From the NCBI GenBank assembly GCA_944739405.2, contig OX123182.2, positions 23,013,326 to 23,077,325 of the forward strand: a stretch of DNA of 64,000 bases. The letters run 5' to 3'. The first letter of the stretch is position 1; every line of letters starts with the position of its first letter. The notes under the pieces were generated by a model. That model searched no databases. It worked only from the letters and a program-made list of their open reading frames with translations, and had not been told where the DNA came from. Source of the stretch: Euclidia mi. Lineage: Eukaryota > Arthropoda > Insecta > Lepidoptera > Erebidae. Positions 22,893-35,010 of this stretch are shown here, one piece after another. A program made the translations under genes and the position numbers.

Positions 22893-23560
22893 CACGTCTT
22901 AGCTTTAAAATATATATGGCATGCTTAATTTCCCTCTTACTTCGTTATTCAGCTGAAATTGCTTACAGCAAGAGCGTTTTCGAGTTTAAATTTTGTTATT
23001 AATCTATGCAGTTCTTTTTGAATTCTGTTTGTATTTACATACAGACAAACTCGATAAATTTTATAAGACATAGATGAAGCAGCTTAAAACTTATATAAAC
23101 ACATTTTTTAATAGTCTTGCTCATTTCTGAAACGAATTAACGATACAATTTTTCAGAAGAAAATGCACAACTCCATCTATGACTTTTGAAAATAACTATT
23201 AACCTGGCCAACATGATCAAATTTAAATTATTGATATCCAAAAAGGGCTTACACATGTAATTCGACTTAATGTTTTTGAACTCTCATAGATGGCGTTGCT
23301 TTAAAATTGTCTTGATACTTCTTATATTCGTCTAATTATGTTTATCGGCTTAAGTTACTTATATTGCGTGATTTTATAGTGTAAAGCTAGCTTATAGCAT
23401 GGTTAACATAATAATAATATTCAAATATGCGTTGTTAGATTACACGTTGTTACAGAATGCGTTGAAGAAATAAAGGTTCACTGCTTGTTCCCTGTAGGTG
23501 ATAGCGTGATAATATGTAGCCTATATGTTGACCCGACATTCCAATAATATTCGTGCCAAA
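22893..23560. other. unassigned AT-rich stretch
   Basis: No coding frame or named repeat is recognisable. Short strings such as CATAGATGGCGTTGC, common in moth repeats, hint at decayed elements. Confidence 0.4.
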
Positions 23561-23765
23561 TTTGAAGTAAATCCATGCAGTACTTTTTGAGTTTATCTCG
23601 GACAGACAAATAGACAAACGGACAAAAATTCTAAAAACTATATTTTTTGTTTCGGTATCATTTGTAGATTACACCCCAAGTATTCTTTAAAAAAAAATAT
23701 TCAATGTACAGTTTTGACTTGCCTACCATTTTATTATATGTAAAGATTATATAAACATAATATAT
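23561..23765 (+). mobile_element. LINE-like 3' relic
   Basis: TTTGAAGTAAATCCATGCAG, then GACAGACAAATAGACAAACG and a closing TTTTATTATATGTAAAG have the form of decayed 3' ends of non-LTR or SINE copies, like the one at 25660-25930. Confidence 0.45.
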
Positions 23766-23832
23766 TTTATTTATTTATAGGCTCACGCCTGTATCCCCGA
23801 AGGGGTAAGCAGAGGTGTAATATTACACCCAT
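23766..23832 (-). mobile_element. SINE 3' tail, antisense fragment
   Basis: On the minus strand the sequence reads GGGTGTAATATTACACC, then CCCCTTCGGGGATACAGGCG and a TAAATAAATAAA tail. This is the same 3' end as the SINE at 50200-50460. Confidence 0.8.
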
Positions 23833-23871
23833 AAAATAATAACAACCAATAAACATAATAATCTATATATA

Positions 23872-25294
23872 TAAAAGAAAGTCGTGTTAGTTACACTATT
23901 TATAACTCAAGAACGACTGAACCGATTTGGCGGAAAATTGGTCAAAACCAGGAAAAACACATAGGATACAATAAAATGCAAAACATAATCTGGGAGGGAT
24001 TTTAGAGAGGGTCGATGTTTGTAGGGACAAACCTCCTACCTATTGACAGTAAGAACGCATGCGCTGTAATAATTGACTACTACGCATGTGCTATCTGTCA
24101 GTACTGTCACATTATACATTGTCATATGGTGTACTGTCATTACTTCGTTCGCTTACTTTTATAAACTATTAGTTATTGAAAAAGCCTTGGCTAATACCTA
24201 CTAATATAAGGTATAAATGCGAAAATGTACCAATTTCATGCTAAATCGGCTGAACAATATTCTCTACTCATAAATGCGAAAGTGTATATAGAGATATATC
24301 GGACCATGGCTTTGACATTTGACTGTATTTCGGTAGATAATGTCATGAATACTGGCCAAGTTTCTTCGTTCCCGATAGAGTGTCTGAACTCCTTACAATT
24401 ATCAGGAGTATGGAGTACCTTCACGCAACTTGAGACTGATCGTTGGTGTTCCAGTCCTGTTAATGCGGAATCTTAATGCACCAAAGCTTTGTAATGACAA
24501 ACGGCTACGAGTAACACCTAGGAGGAAACATTATAAAAGCTATTCGCTATAAAGGCTTCCGTAGTGGAGGTATCCACTTACCATAGCCATTATCTTCGAC
24601 TAAATATTAACAGTATTTGTATAAACCTTAAAGCTATATTTGTGGTTTTTAAGATGTGCTTTATCTCAAAAACTGCTTATTTATTATAAATTATTTTTTT
24701 TATTATAAATTAAAAAATTTCGTTGGAGATTTTTATAACGATCTACAGCATGTTTTTTTTTTAGATATGTCCCTCTCTTACTTTAAAAGTTAGGGGGGTT
24801 AGTCACACACACCCATTTTACCACTTTGGAACCGTATTGTCTTTCAAACGATTGACTACGAGAAACAATGTTTTTAGGAACCTCAAAATAATTTTTAACA
24901 ACCCATTTTCTACATCAGTTCCATGTATGTAAAGCCTTAATATTTTATATTTTTTATTTTCTATAATGTCGTAAAGCGGTTCACAGAATACATCTAGCTA
25001 CCAATTTTCAAATGTATTGTGTAAACTGAATAGTTTCGGCATAAAGTGGCCATGATATACGGATAGACAGACAGACATAGCGCGTCAATAAGGATTCCAT
25101 TTGGATTCCATGTTTAGCAATTTTTGACTACGGAACTCTAAAAATACTGTTTACAAAAATGTTTTAAATACTTCTTGCGGTTCTATTTCTTATTAGTTCC
25201 TATGTACAGAATTAAAACGAAAATTACTATTGAACGATGAAGGAGTTTTGTGTACCCCGAATTTAACGTGAGCGAAGCCGCGGACAAAAGCTAG
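23872..25294 (+). mobile_element. Helitron with both termini, 1.42 kb
   Basis: The element opens TCTATATATATAAAAGAAAG at 23872 and closes AGCGAAGCCGCGG then ACAAAAGCTAG at 25294. It lies between an A (23871) and a T (25295), the Helitron target rule. Between 24309 and 24430 it keeps a piece of helicase coding sequence, so it may derive from an autonomous parent. Around 24960-25145 it contains the 3' end of another repeat (GACAGACAGACATAGCGC then ACGGAACTCTAAAAA). Confidence 0.85.
24225..24476 (+). pseudogene. remnant of Helitron helicase C-terminal region
   Basis: The 83-residue frame contains SSFPIECLNSLQLSG, which aligns with the FPxEFLNSL stretch of Helitron Pif1 helicases and with YPVEFLNSLSASELP in the minus-strand Helitron near 21060. 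SVDNVMNTG before it is the usual upstream segment. No ATPase motifs remain, so this is a relic captured in a non-autonomous Helitron. Confidence 0.65.
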
Positions 25295-25659
25295 TTTGAA
25301 ATAAATGAGATTGACCGTTTAAATTAAGTGGACATTGTAATAAATTTTGACACAGAGACTTTTTGTTTATGAAAGTGCCGAATATTATACTCTATTATTT
25401 TATTAATAACAGAATGATACCCGACACATAATTATTGTCTTTTTTGCAAGAAACATTTATTTTGCTAGAAAATTATTTGAAAATAGTGACATCTATCGGT
25501 CTTCTAGCGTACTTCGAAGGTACCTATCTAGACTAACTATACCTAGCTACTTTTACTAACAAACTTATAATGATCATAGATGGCACCACATATATAACCA
25601 GTTTTGGATGATCCTTGTTATGTTTGGGACTACCTACAAAGGAGAGGTCAAGCTGTACA
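25295..25659. other. unassigned AT-rich stretch
   Basis: No gene is recognisable. Strings like GACATCTATCGGTC and CATAGATGGCACCAC recall moth repeat debris. Confidence 0.35.
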
Positions 25660-25932
25660 CCGATAACCACTCAACCGATTGTAATGTAACATATACTATT
25701 TTATAGGTTTGAGTATCCTTTGTACATGAGTGTAAGTTTTATTGAAATCAATTTCGCCATTTTAGAGATCTTTAGCAACATAGGGAAAGATAGACAGACA
25801 GACAGACAGACATAAATTCTAAAATATATCAAGTATTGCTTTAGCATTTTCCTAGATTGTTTAGCTAATTTTCGTCAAAATATCTTTAATGTACAGACTT
25901 TTTCACCTCTACAGTTTTATTATAGTATAGAT
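25660..25932 (+). mobile_element. LINE/SINE-type 3' relic with AGAC repeats
   Basis: The stretch has a GACAGACAGACAGACA microsatellite at 25791-25812 and ends CAGTTTTATTATAGTATAGA. The same layout appears at 23561-23765. Confidence 0.5.
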
Positions 25933-26755
25933 TCCGTCCAGTAGTTTTGGCTGTGCTTTACCTGTCGGTCAGTTACTCACTCAGCAATGGAGGAGTTATA
26001 TGAATTGATTTAGACGAGTACGAGTCTTGTGCTACTAAATACTCGCGACGTAAATTCACATTTGTATCGGAGATTTACTTAGCTTTTCGTACGAAGGGCC
26101 TAAGCTTTAGAAATAGGCATTTGTACAAAGAAATATTTGTTGCTGAACGCAAAATGTACCACCGTACATAGACTGCTTACGAACTACATTTGAGTCATCT
26201 GTGACTTAAACTATGTATGCAATTTAGCATTTGTCAGCCCGTTGAGGCTTGGCACTGGTTTTGTACTGATCCATTCGTTTAGCCAAGTTATATTCATGTA
26301 CGTTTAACGGATGTCTTCCTCAGTGGTCTAAGAATTACTGTTCGAGTGACTGTAAATCATAAAGGCATCATTTTTTTGTAGTTGTCTTATAGAATTTATA
26401 AGTCAACTTCTAATAAACATTTTTATCAGACCAGGAGCTAACAGTTTTCTTCACAAAAAACATCATTTCTGCTGAACATGAAAGGATGTTGTATTCTTAT
26501 AAGATAACTCGCTTAACCTGTTGTCCAAGTCCATTAAAAAATAATCAAAGATGAAGCATAATAAATGTTTATTGCGTTTTTTTTTCTGCTGGCCGTTATT
26601 TATGTCATTATCATAAATAAGAAGCGCTTTAATTATGCCTCGTATTGATATTAAGGATTACTGGCTCGGATACCAGTCCCCTACTATTGTATATACGAAT
26701 GTTTTCATTACAAAATAGGGAACATATTTTGAAAAGCGTATTAACCGAAAAAATT
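25933..26755. other. unassigned AT-rich stretch
   Basis: No gene or repeat was recognised. Confidence 0.45.
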
Positions 26756-26812
26756 AGCATCTGCACAAAGTCCCTTGGGAGAGTTTTGCCCAGCAGTGGG
26801 GTATTAAAGGTA
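26756..26812 (+). mobile_element. RTE 3'-end fragment
   Basis: TGGGAGAGTTTTGCCCAGCA then GTGGGGTATTA resembles the 3' end of RTE copies (compare CCAGCAGTGGACG near 18076). It is only about 55 bp. Confidence 0.4.
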
Positions 26813-27906
26813 AATAACACAAAAAACAAGACAAAAAGGATGGTACAAATCATATAGGTTTCGTATTTGAATAACTTTGTAGTTACTTTCATTTTTTTTA
26901 ATACCGACCGTTGCTAGGTATACATGCGATACTCGTTTCTATCTACTTTATGATGCAAAACGTTTCCAATTTCCTTCTGTTCTAGGTAAGTTGATAATAT
27001 TTTAAACTGTCCGGCAGATAATTCCACTTTGCACTAACGGGCGAAATCGAATCATTTTCGAAATTCTATCTAGTTTAACAAGCGTTCTGGTGACCATTTT
27101 AACTTAGGTTATTAGTTTTGGCTCGTTAAACTTCTCAGATGTAACTGTAATCGGCGAGTTACGTTCGAGTTACTACAGTAACCTATGAGATCATAACTGC
27201 ACTATTGGACACACAAAGTTATAAACGTATTAGCTGAATGGGATTACTTCTTAGTTAGCAAACCGTCCTTTATCTAACTCTTTGTTTTTCATAATCTCCT
27301 GGTATAAGCTACGTTACTTGCGTATAGGTACTGCTAAAAACCAAGGATGAAACAGGGTATTACTAACCCAGGGTCTAAATAAAACCATATTTGAAGAAAA
27401 AGACGAATCGTTTTATTATACAATATACGCAACATAAATAAAGAATAATAACATAAAAAATATTAAGAAAATTTGGCCAAATAATATACAGAAGCTGAAA
27501 GCAAGCATGAAATGTAAAATATAAAACAAACCAACTCACTTAATTCAGATTATATCAGTCGCAGTACAAATAAGTCGATAAACGGTAATGCAATAATAAT
27601 TAAATAATAATTTTAATAATTCTGTGAGCCTCATACCAATCATATATTTATGAAAAGTATTCAATCGGGCAGCATAATTAAATTATAGTCGATTGTGATA
27701 TCGAAATTCATTACAAACCTGAGTAACAATAATTATCTTTATTACACATTTTTATTAAGAATCTTACTTACTACTCGTTCTGAGTATGAAATTAAACTAA
27801 ACTCGTTTATAGTATGTGGAAGGCAAAAGAGATCATTGCCCATAAACTTATATCTGTTCACGCGAACCACAACTAAGAATAATGTATCATATTTCCATGG
27901 ATAAAA
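26813..27906. other. unassigned AT-rich stretch
   Basis: No gene or repeat was recognised on either strand. Confidence 0.45.
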
Positions 27907-28115
27907 AAAGTCAGTGGTCCAGTGGATAGCGTATGCTTCTGCTGATCGGGGGTCCCGGGTTCGATTCCCGGCTCGGCCAAAAGTGTTACTGAGCTTTTCT
28001 GAATTCTCAATAGCAGCTCGGAGTCTGGTGATGCGCCCGGTAATGGCAATAGGCTCGCCCCCTATTAAGTGGAACCTAAAAATTCTTGGTGAATTCTGGG
28101 TGTAATAAAAAATTA
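27907..28115 (+). mobile_element. tRNA-derived SINE
   Basis: The head has AGTGGTCCAGTGGATAGCG (A box) and GGGTTCGATTCCCGGC (B box, about 27957). The body shares CTCGGAGTCTGGTGATG and GGCAATAGGCTCGCCCCC with the other SINEs, but the tRNA-like head differs, so this is a sister family or subfamily. A-rich flanks (ATAAAAAA on both sides) may be a target duplication, but this is weak. Confidence 0.8.
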
Positions 28116-28944
28116 GTAAAGGACTACGATAGACGCTCATCTTTAAGAAACATTATTTTTATTTTTTAAATAAAGAACGGCAATAAATGTAGGTGGGTCA
28201 ATGACCGCTTTCGCCTTTTTAAATAGCACATACTATACTATCTACTGCTGGATACACAGGTCTGATGATTTGTTAGTGGGATAGGAATGGTATTGGTCCC
28301 AAAAAAAAAACACATTCAGGTCAATCGAACGAGAGTTGCAAGCTTGCACGCAAATTATAAGTCTTCTACTTCATGATTCGTTTGATATTATTAAAGCAAT
28401 ATTTTCCTTATCATTTATGAAAACATAAAACCCTAAATCAAAGCATAAGCTTAATGACTAACAGAATGGCGTCGAACGTTATATAGAATATTACAAAATA
28501 GATTCACTAACACTGCTATTAAGAACATTCTGAACTCCTGTAACTCCAACATCAGTTCATCTCTTTACTACCATCGGTAATAGCCGCTGACGTGAATAGC
28601 CAACCAATTGAAGGAGGTCTTCCATTCCGTTCAGACCTTACAGACTGACCCTAATAAAACAACAGAGGTAACTTGTAATCAGGGTCGGTTTATCTTTAAG
28701 CATAAATGTTGGGGAGGTAGAGTGGCTGAAATCAGCACTTTAGGTACTGAATCAGATACTACACAAGTCTCGATATATTCAGACTAATTTGGTAAAAGGG
28801 CTAGTCATCGCTTGGTAGGGCCTTACGGATTTTATTATCTTTTTATTTATTCAAGCTATTCTTTCCTAAGATAACTGCAGCATTATGAATAAGTTCAGTG
28901 TCACGGTGGATTTAAAGCACCCAGGCTTTAAATCACATTTATAA
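28116..28944. other. unassigned stretch
   Basis: No gene or repeat was recognised up to the start of the LINE coding fragment. Confidence 0.45.
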
Positions 28945-30720
28945 ATCACACAATGTATTGTGTGAAAGAAGCGCGAGGTAAAAATATAAGTACATCGATG
29001 AAAGTGATTAGGAATGAAAGAGGTGAAGCCATGAATGAAGAAAGAAAGATACTAGAGCGCCGGAAGAATTATTTTGAGAGTTTATTTGAGAAAGATGTGT
29101 GTGAAATAGAGAAAGAAGAAACTATAGATATGTTTGTGAGCCCGACTGATGAAATCGGCATGGATGAAATTATGAAAACGTTAAAAGGTATGAGGTCAGG
29201 AAAGTCTGCTGGATGTGATAGAGTGACGACTGAGATGTTGAAGGCTATCGATAGACTCATAGTTAACCTGCTGCATCGCCTTTTTAATCTATGCTGGAAA
29301 CAGGGCCAAGTTCCAGATGACTGGACAAAGGTAGTGCTTGTTCCAATTTATAAACGCAAAGGTTCGCAGCAGGAATGTCAAAATTATCGTGGAATCAGCC
29401 TTCTTAGTGTTGTTGATGACAATGTATGCCAGAATTTTGATTGACAGAGTAGTAAATGTGACTAATGACAAGATATAGGATGTGCAAGCGGGATTTTGAA
29501 TGTACGGATCAAGTCTTTTCCTTGCGCTGCGTCACCGAAAAATGTCTGGCAAAAAACCAGAAGGTGTATTGCGCGTTCATAGACTTGGAAAAGGCTTATG
29601 ATAGGGTGAATAGAAAGGAATTATGGAAGGTGTTATCCATGTATGGGGTAGACAACTTGATAATAAGGGCTTTGAAATCCGTGTATAGGGGTTCTAGAGC
29701 CTGTGTCCGAATCAATGGTGCCTATACGGACTGGTTTGACATCTCCCAAGGTGTCAGACGAGGGTGTGCAGCCTCGCCCTGGTTGTTCAACGTATTTATG
29801 GATAGCTGCATGAATGATATGAGAGAAACTGAATGCGGGATCAATATGGTAGGAGTGCGTGTTAAGTGCCTCTTATATGCCGATGATCATGTCATTCTTG
29901 CATCATCGGCGGAGTTGCAAGATATGATGGACTGCATGAACAAGAGCTTTAAAGCGAAAGGTATGAAAGTTAATGCACGAAAGACGAAAGTGATGGTGTT
30001 TGAAAAAGATGAAAGTGTGACTAAGTGTAATATTACGATTGGAGGTGAAATTGTAGAGCAAGTAAAGGAATTTGTATATTTGGGTAGCGTATTTACAAGG
30101 GACGGAAGATGTGAGGGAGACATTGAAAGGAGAGTGACTGCGGGAAATCGTGTAAATGGAGCACTAAGGGCGTTTATGAACGGTCAGACGGTGCCAAAAG
30201 AGGCACGATTGGCGGTTCACAATGGAGTGCTTGTTCCCACGTTGATGTATGGAAGTGAGAGCTGGGTTTGGCAGAAAAAGCATGAAAGTAGAATTAACGC
30301 TGTTGAGATGCGATCACTGCGTAGTATGTGTGGGGTAAGACTGATTGATAGAATTCCGAATGCAACTATACGAAAGAGCAGTGGACTGAAAGAAGATGTG
30401 CTGACAAGGATTGAGAAAGGAATGCTTAGGTGGTTTGGACACGTGGAGCGAATGAGTGAAGAAAGAATGACGAATCAGATATATAAGGCAAATGTGTGTG
30501 GGCAAGTCGGTCGCGGCAGACCTCGGCGGACATTTTTCGACCAAATTGGAGACATCCTAAGAAACGGAAAGGTCCGAAGTACCCGCAACCGGCGAGCATG
30601 TGTGAAAAGAGTAATGAGTGTAGAGGAAGCGCGTGAGGTTTGTAAGGATAGGAGCAAGTGGCGTTCTGTTGTCTCTGCCTACCCCGACGGGAAAAAGGCG
30701 TAAGTATATGTATGTACAAT
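28945..30720 (+). pseudogene. 5'-truncated LINE reverse transcriptase
   Basis: The first frame (28953-29444) carries the RT start, with GKSAGCDRVTTEML and LVPIYKRKGSQQECQNYRG. The link around 29400-29500 has a TAG and a frameshift. The second frame runs 412 codons (29465-30703) without a break. It has CAFIDLEKAYDRV (about 29570), the SQGVRRGCAASPW block, YADD at about 29877, and a C-terminal part with RWFGHVERM and GRGRPRRTFFDQ, ending SAYPDGKKA. The endonuclease is missing. Style and C-terminus suggest RTE or a near relative, but the clade is not certain. A related 3' fragment lies at 52195-52359. Confidence 0.85.
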
Positions 30721-30979
30721 GTATTGTAACGTGTGGCATCGAACCTACTACTTACACTACAGGCTAGTGTTAAGCAACATGGTGACCTATTAAACCGTCA
30801 TCTGGTTTCTCATAACCAATATAAAATATATCAGCAACAAATATAAAATATATCAGCTTTTCATGAGTGATTGTCAGTTTGTAATAAGTATTTCACAGTT
30901 AAACTATGCTGTCTCACACTGCATTGCAGGTAACATATGAAAAGAGTCTCAGATTTTGTCGCTTGTATCTTGTGTCGCT
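30721..30979. other. short unassigned stretch and insertion target
   Basis: It ends with GTATCTTGTGTCGCT (30965-30979), the left copy of a target duplication. Confidence 0.5.
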
Positions 30980-31571
30980 TTTTTTTCCTTGCTGTGGAAA
31001 TTTATTAACGCATACCCCGCAGGATGAAAAGCGGGGGGTATGTGGGACTCGACGGCTGGAGTGCAAGGCCGTAATACCCACTAAAACCACAGCACATACG
31101 TCCACGCCATTTTGGGGCGCCAGGGTGTCACGTTAGCATTCTACCCTAGCACCCCGGCGAAGAGCCCGAAGGCCACAACCTCCTTGGCGGCGGATGAAGG
31201 TGTTGGGCCCCGCCGCCAACACACCCAGCGGCCGCAGAAGATAGGGAGGACGGCAACCTGATAACACTGCATGTCCTCTTCCTCTGCGGCCCCACCGCAA
31301 TCCAGAAAATGGTGCGCCCCCATTTGGTCGCGGGAGATAGGGCGCGCGGCAACGCAACACCGACACGCCTCTCCTCCCTCAATCACGCCCGACTGCGAGG
31401 GACAGACAGAACTGTACCCCGCTCGCGCATCCATGGACGCATCCTGCGCAGGCCCCCTCCAAGCCCACGCAGAGCGTCCACTCCCGGGATTCGCTTATTT
31501 TCACCGTGGGTGTTCAACCCACGGTTACTGAGCCCCCCCACCATGACAAGGTGGAGATCCCACAGGAGGGT
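30980..31571 (-). mobile_element. 592-bp GC-rich retro-insert with 15-bp target duplication
   Basis: GTATCTTGTGTCGCT flanks the insert at 30965-30979 and 31572-31586. The insert starts with a T run on the plus strand, i.e. a poly(A) tail on the minus strand, so it was inserted by target-primed reverse transcription in minus orientation. Its other end reads (minus) CCTCCTGTGGGATCTCCACC. It is far richer in G and C than its surroundings and holds an inverted pair (CCGTGGGTTG and CAACCCACGG). Frames across it show no domain. It is probably a 5'-truncated LINE 3' region or a SINE. Confidence 0.8.
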
Positions 31572-31586
31572 GTATCTTGTGTCGCT

Positions 31587-32651
31587 GTTTAATAAACAAA
31601 AATAAACTTTTACCTTTTTATAAAAATTTACTGAGACGTTGCTCAACTTGCTACGCCATTTTATTTTGCTCGCGGTGTGCTTTGTAAATTCATTCTCATA
31701 CTGTTTAAAAACATATTTAATTGGAACAGTGAGTAAAATAAGCGCTTGCTGCACTTTTATTTGCAGGAATTCCAAACACATAAAAAGAAAACAAATTTTA
31801 TAAAACAGGAAGAAACTACGTCCTGTCCGTGCAAAAGAAAAATATCCTTAGCTGAGCTTATTGCAGAAACTTCATGTTAAAATCATGCAGCCTACTCTGT
31901 TTTCTTTTACCGTCTCTTGGGTTATGTATAATAAGTATTTTTAATCCGCTGTACAGACTAACGGCTGCATAAAACTGAAGGTGCGGACAAATAAATAATT
32001 AGATAATATTTCAACCCTCAAGCCCTAAGCTTTTATAACTAAAGATTTTGTCCATGTCGGATGATGATCCTTTCAGGTACATTTTTAAATCATGCCTTTA
32101 ATGATTTTTGGTATGTCCACAAATCTACAAAGTTAGCACTCTCACATTATAAATTTTATTGCATGAATAGTGCACCGTGGTTTTACAAACCGGTTTGCTG
32201 CTTGTGTGTTGTAAATGTGTGTCCGAGCGTCATACGAGATAACAGCCTTAGTTTTCCCTTAAATACGATTTTTTGCAAGCGACGCCAAAACAAATCTGAT
32301 TTAGTTGGGGTAATGATATACATAAGTATACCTATGGAATTCGAAACAGTGTAATTTAAAATTACTCTGTCTAGATATTGCTTACTGAACTTATGTGTAT
32401 AAAGTTCCTCGTAATTCAATACTAATTCCTAAAACAAAAAATAACATCTCCCTGAGGTATATGTTATTTGCTTAAAAGAAGGAAAACCAAAGAGCTTTTA
32501 CCTGTTTCATCGCGTTCTAAAAGAAAATCCGTCCCACAGGAAAAGTTACTTTTTGATATAAGAAAAACATATCGCAATAGGGAATGTAAACGGCGGGAAA
32601 GAAGTTCAAACATTATATCACTATCATAGTAAACAGACTTCAATAATTATA
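31587..32651. other. unassigned AT-rich stretch
   Basis: Open frames at 32061-32354 and 31383-31781 show no recognisable domain. The right edge holds the left SINE target copy. Confidence 0.45.
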
Positions 32652-33047
32652 GCCGTGTGGTTGACGGCATACAATACAAGTATCAACACCCCCTATCTTC
32701 CCCTGGGTGTCGTAAGAAGCGACTAAGGGATAACACGATGAAAATACCATATTTGCGTAGAGACGGAAAACTCGACATCACACCCTATACGACTGCCTCG
32801 TTGGTCTCGCGGTGTAAATATGCGCGTGGGATCGGGAGGTCCCGAGTTCGATTCCTGGGTCGGGCAGTGTTATTGGGTTTTTCTGTCAAGAAATTCTACG
32901 TAGCAGCACGTAGTCTGGAAATGTGCCCGGTACGGCAATAGGCTCGCCCCTTATTACGTGGGACTAAAGTATATCTGGCGAAACGTGGCTGTAGGAATAC
33001 ACCTCTGCCTACCTCTTCGGGGTTATAGGCGTGAGACTATGAATATG
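32652..33047 (+). mobile_element. composite tRNA-derived SINE with 11-bp target duplication
   Basis: CAATAATTATA lies at 32641-32651 and again at 33048-33058. The layout is as at 6105-6495: head, tRNA-like block with B box at about 32847, body and tail. The two copies differ at scattered positions. Confidence 0.92.
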
Positions 33048-33058
33048 CAATAATTATA

Positions 33059-33952
33059 AATGTGTATTTTTGGAAGACACAAGAAAGTAGAAGGAACTTT
33101 CTTGTTATTGTGTGCAGACGAGTCAGTAGCCATATGTTGGTAAATAACAACCACCAGAGGCATAAAAATAACTAAAACACTATCAAAATCATAAGCGTAC
33201 ATGGAATGAGTTTGGTAAGTAAGAAGAATTAAACTGCACAATGTAAGAGCGAACATGTTCTAAATCTATGCGATTAAGTTTAGTAACTTCGCATGACCTA
33301 AATGCAGTATGCATATTTTTGAGAGTCTAATTTTGAAGTCTCATTACTTTTTCATTTGTAAATATTATACTTGAATGATTTTGACCACAGATTCTGAAGC
33401 ATTTTTGCTACATTACGTTTTTTCATGAGATGACCATAGCTTCAAATATAGATATTTTATAGTAACATCTAGAAACGCATATCAAACATCCAATATGCCG
33501 CGTCCATTTCTGAATAAGTTAACAAACAGAACACTTTACCTTAAGAACACAATCAATTATTGAAGGCTTCGTCAAATTTGTTACAAAGCAAACATAGGAA
33601 AGCTTTTAGTAGTGCCGGCCATTTGCTAGATGGGGTCATTCAATGGCGTTTGCTCTGTTTTTAGAATCTCCAAATTCAATATATGGTTTGGTTCATTGCA
33701 TTGCCAAAGAACTTTTGGAGTTACTTTTTAAAGTTCTTTTTTCTATTTTCATGCGAACTCTTTAGTTATTAAATTAATGGAAAGATATTATAATAATCAT
33801 ATTCCATTTTATTTCAGTTTACTGTCGGAGAATTGCCGGTGAACGATACATTATTCAGCTAGAAATTCTATGTATTTTTAGTTATATTCATGGACTGTAA
33901 ATAGACCTTGTCAGAGAATTGCTAAAGTGGCTTCATTACATAGGTATATTAG
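33059..33952. other. unassigned AT-rich stretch
   Basis: Nothing recognisable was found. Confidence 0.45.
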
Positions 33953-34149
33953 AGGATGCCCGCTGCTATGTCCGCACATTTTTTTAATTTAACTGTTTAA
34001 GCCCGAACCCATGAGAATTTCTCAGGAAATCTCTTTTCTGTACACCCAACGATCCCCACGGAACAAACATGTCAAATTCCAGCTTCCTGTATCTAACAGT
34101 TTTGACTGCAGCTTGTCTGTCAGTAACACAACGATTTTATATATACTGA
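33953..34149 (-). mobile_element. short Helitron, minus strand
   Basis: The minus strand opens TCAGTATATATAAAATCG at 34149 and carries GTTACTGACAGACAAG, GTTCCGTGGGGATC and the family's 3' GCGGGCATCCTCTAAT, where the CTAG is mutated. It is a decayed copy of the family at 60564-60769. Confidence 0.7.
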
Positions 34150-34796
34150 TAAACTAACGTTTACAGCTGAACGTGCTCTAGATTTATTTAATAGAAAATG
34201 TAATATAAACATTCTGCGCTATTTTGCGCAGCGTTCCTGTTCAATAGTATAATAAATATATAATGCGCAATATCGGGAAATGTGTCTGGTGGTAATACTA
34301 AACAAAATTCACGTATACAGACACATGCCACTCAGAACAGAATAGATTATACTCTGAATGCACGAAATGCTGGGCACGAAACAAAAAACGAAATGCTAAC
34401 AAAAGATTCCAGACCCTAAGGCGACAGACTTGGGTGCAACTGGGAGAATGCTAAAATGATGACAATGATGATATACGTTACTGAATTGTTTTGGACGTTT
34501 CACATAAGATGCACACACCATACGCAAAAAAGTATATAACGAAATAGTTTGTTAGTTTAATAGTTACACGAGTCTTGAACCCTACCTTATTCCAGGCAAA
34601 CATGAATATGTATGTAGTAAACCCATTTAATTTAATATCTACAGCAAAAGCGGGCCGATGTTGCGGCCAACCTAATTGTTATAAATGAAGTTTACAGTAA
34701 ACGCTATCTGCGCGAGTACGGGCAATTTACTTTGTATTTTGTACCTATCCTAATTTAGTATGATTGCTTTCTGATTCTTTACATACGTACATACAT
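34150..34796. other. unassigned AT-rich stretch
   Basis: Nothing recognisable was found. Confidence 0.4.
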
Positions 34797-35010
34797 AGAC
34801 TCACGCCTGTTTCCCCGAAGGGGTAGGCAGAGGAATATTAAACGCCCACTTTTCGCCAGTGTTTTGATCCCACGTAATAGGTGGCGAGCCTGTTGCCGCT
34901 TATTGGGACATTTTGTTTGCCAGAGCCTCGTCCGTTGATCGGCAAGTGCACCACTTGCAGGTGAGGTTGGCTTGGGACCCTAAGTTCTTGGTGGGAACCC
35001 TATGCACCCT
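34797..35010 (-). mobile_element. SINE tail antisense joined to a second repeat
   Basis: The 34797-34912 part is the antisense SINE tail (TTTCCCCGAAGGGGTAGGC and CCCACGTAATAGGTGGCGAG). The 34915-35010 part, with CCAGAGCCTCGTCCGTTGA and GGTGAGGTTGGCTTGGGAC, recurs at about 50548-50640, so it is a second repeat module. Confidence 0.7.

Noticed and set aside
31133..31605. Multiple overlapping open frames in the GC-rich insert
   Set aside because: High GC content lowers stop frequency. Frames are open on both strands with no domain, and the unit is a retro-insert.
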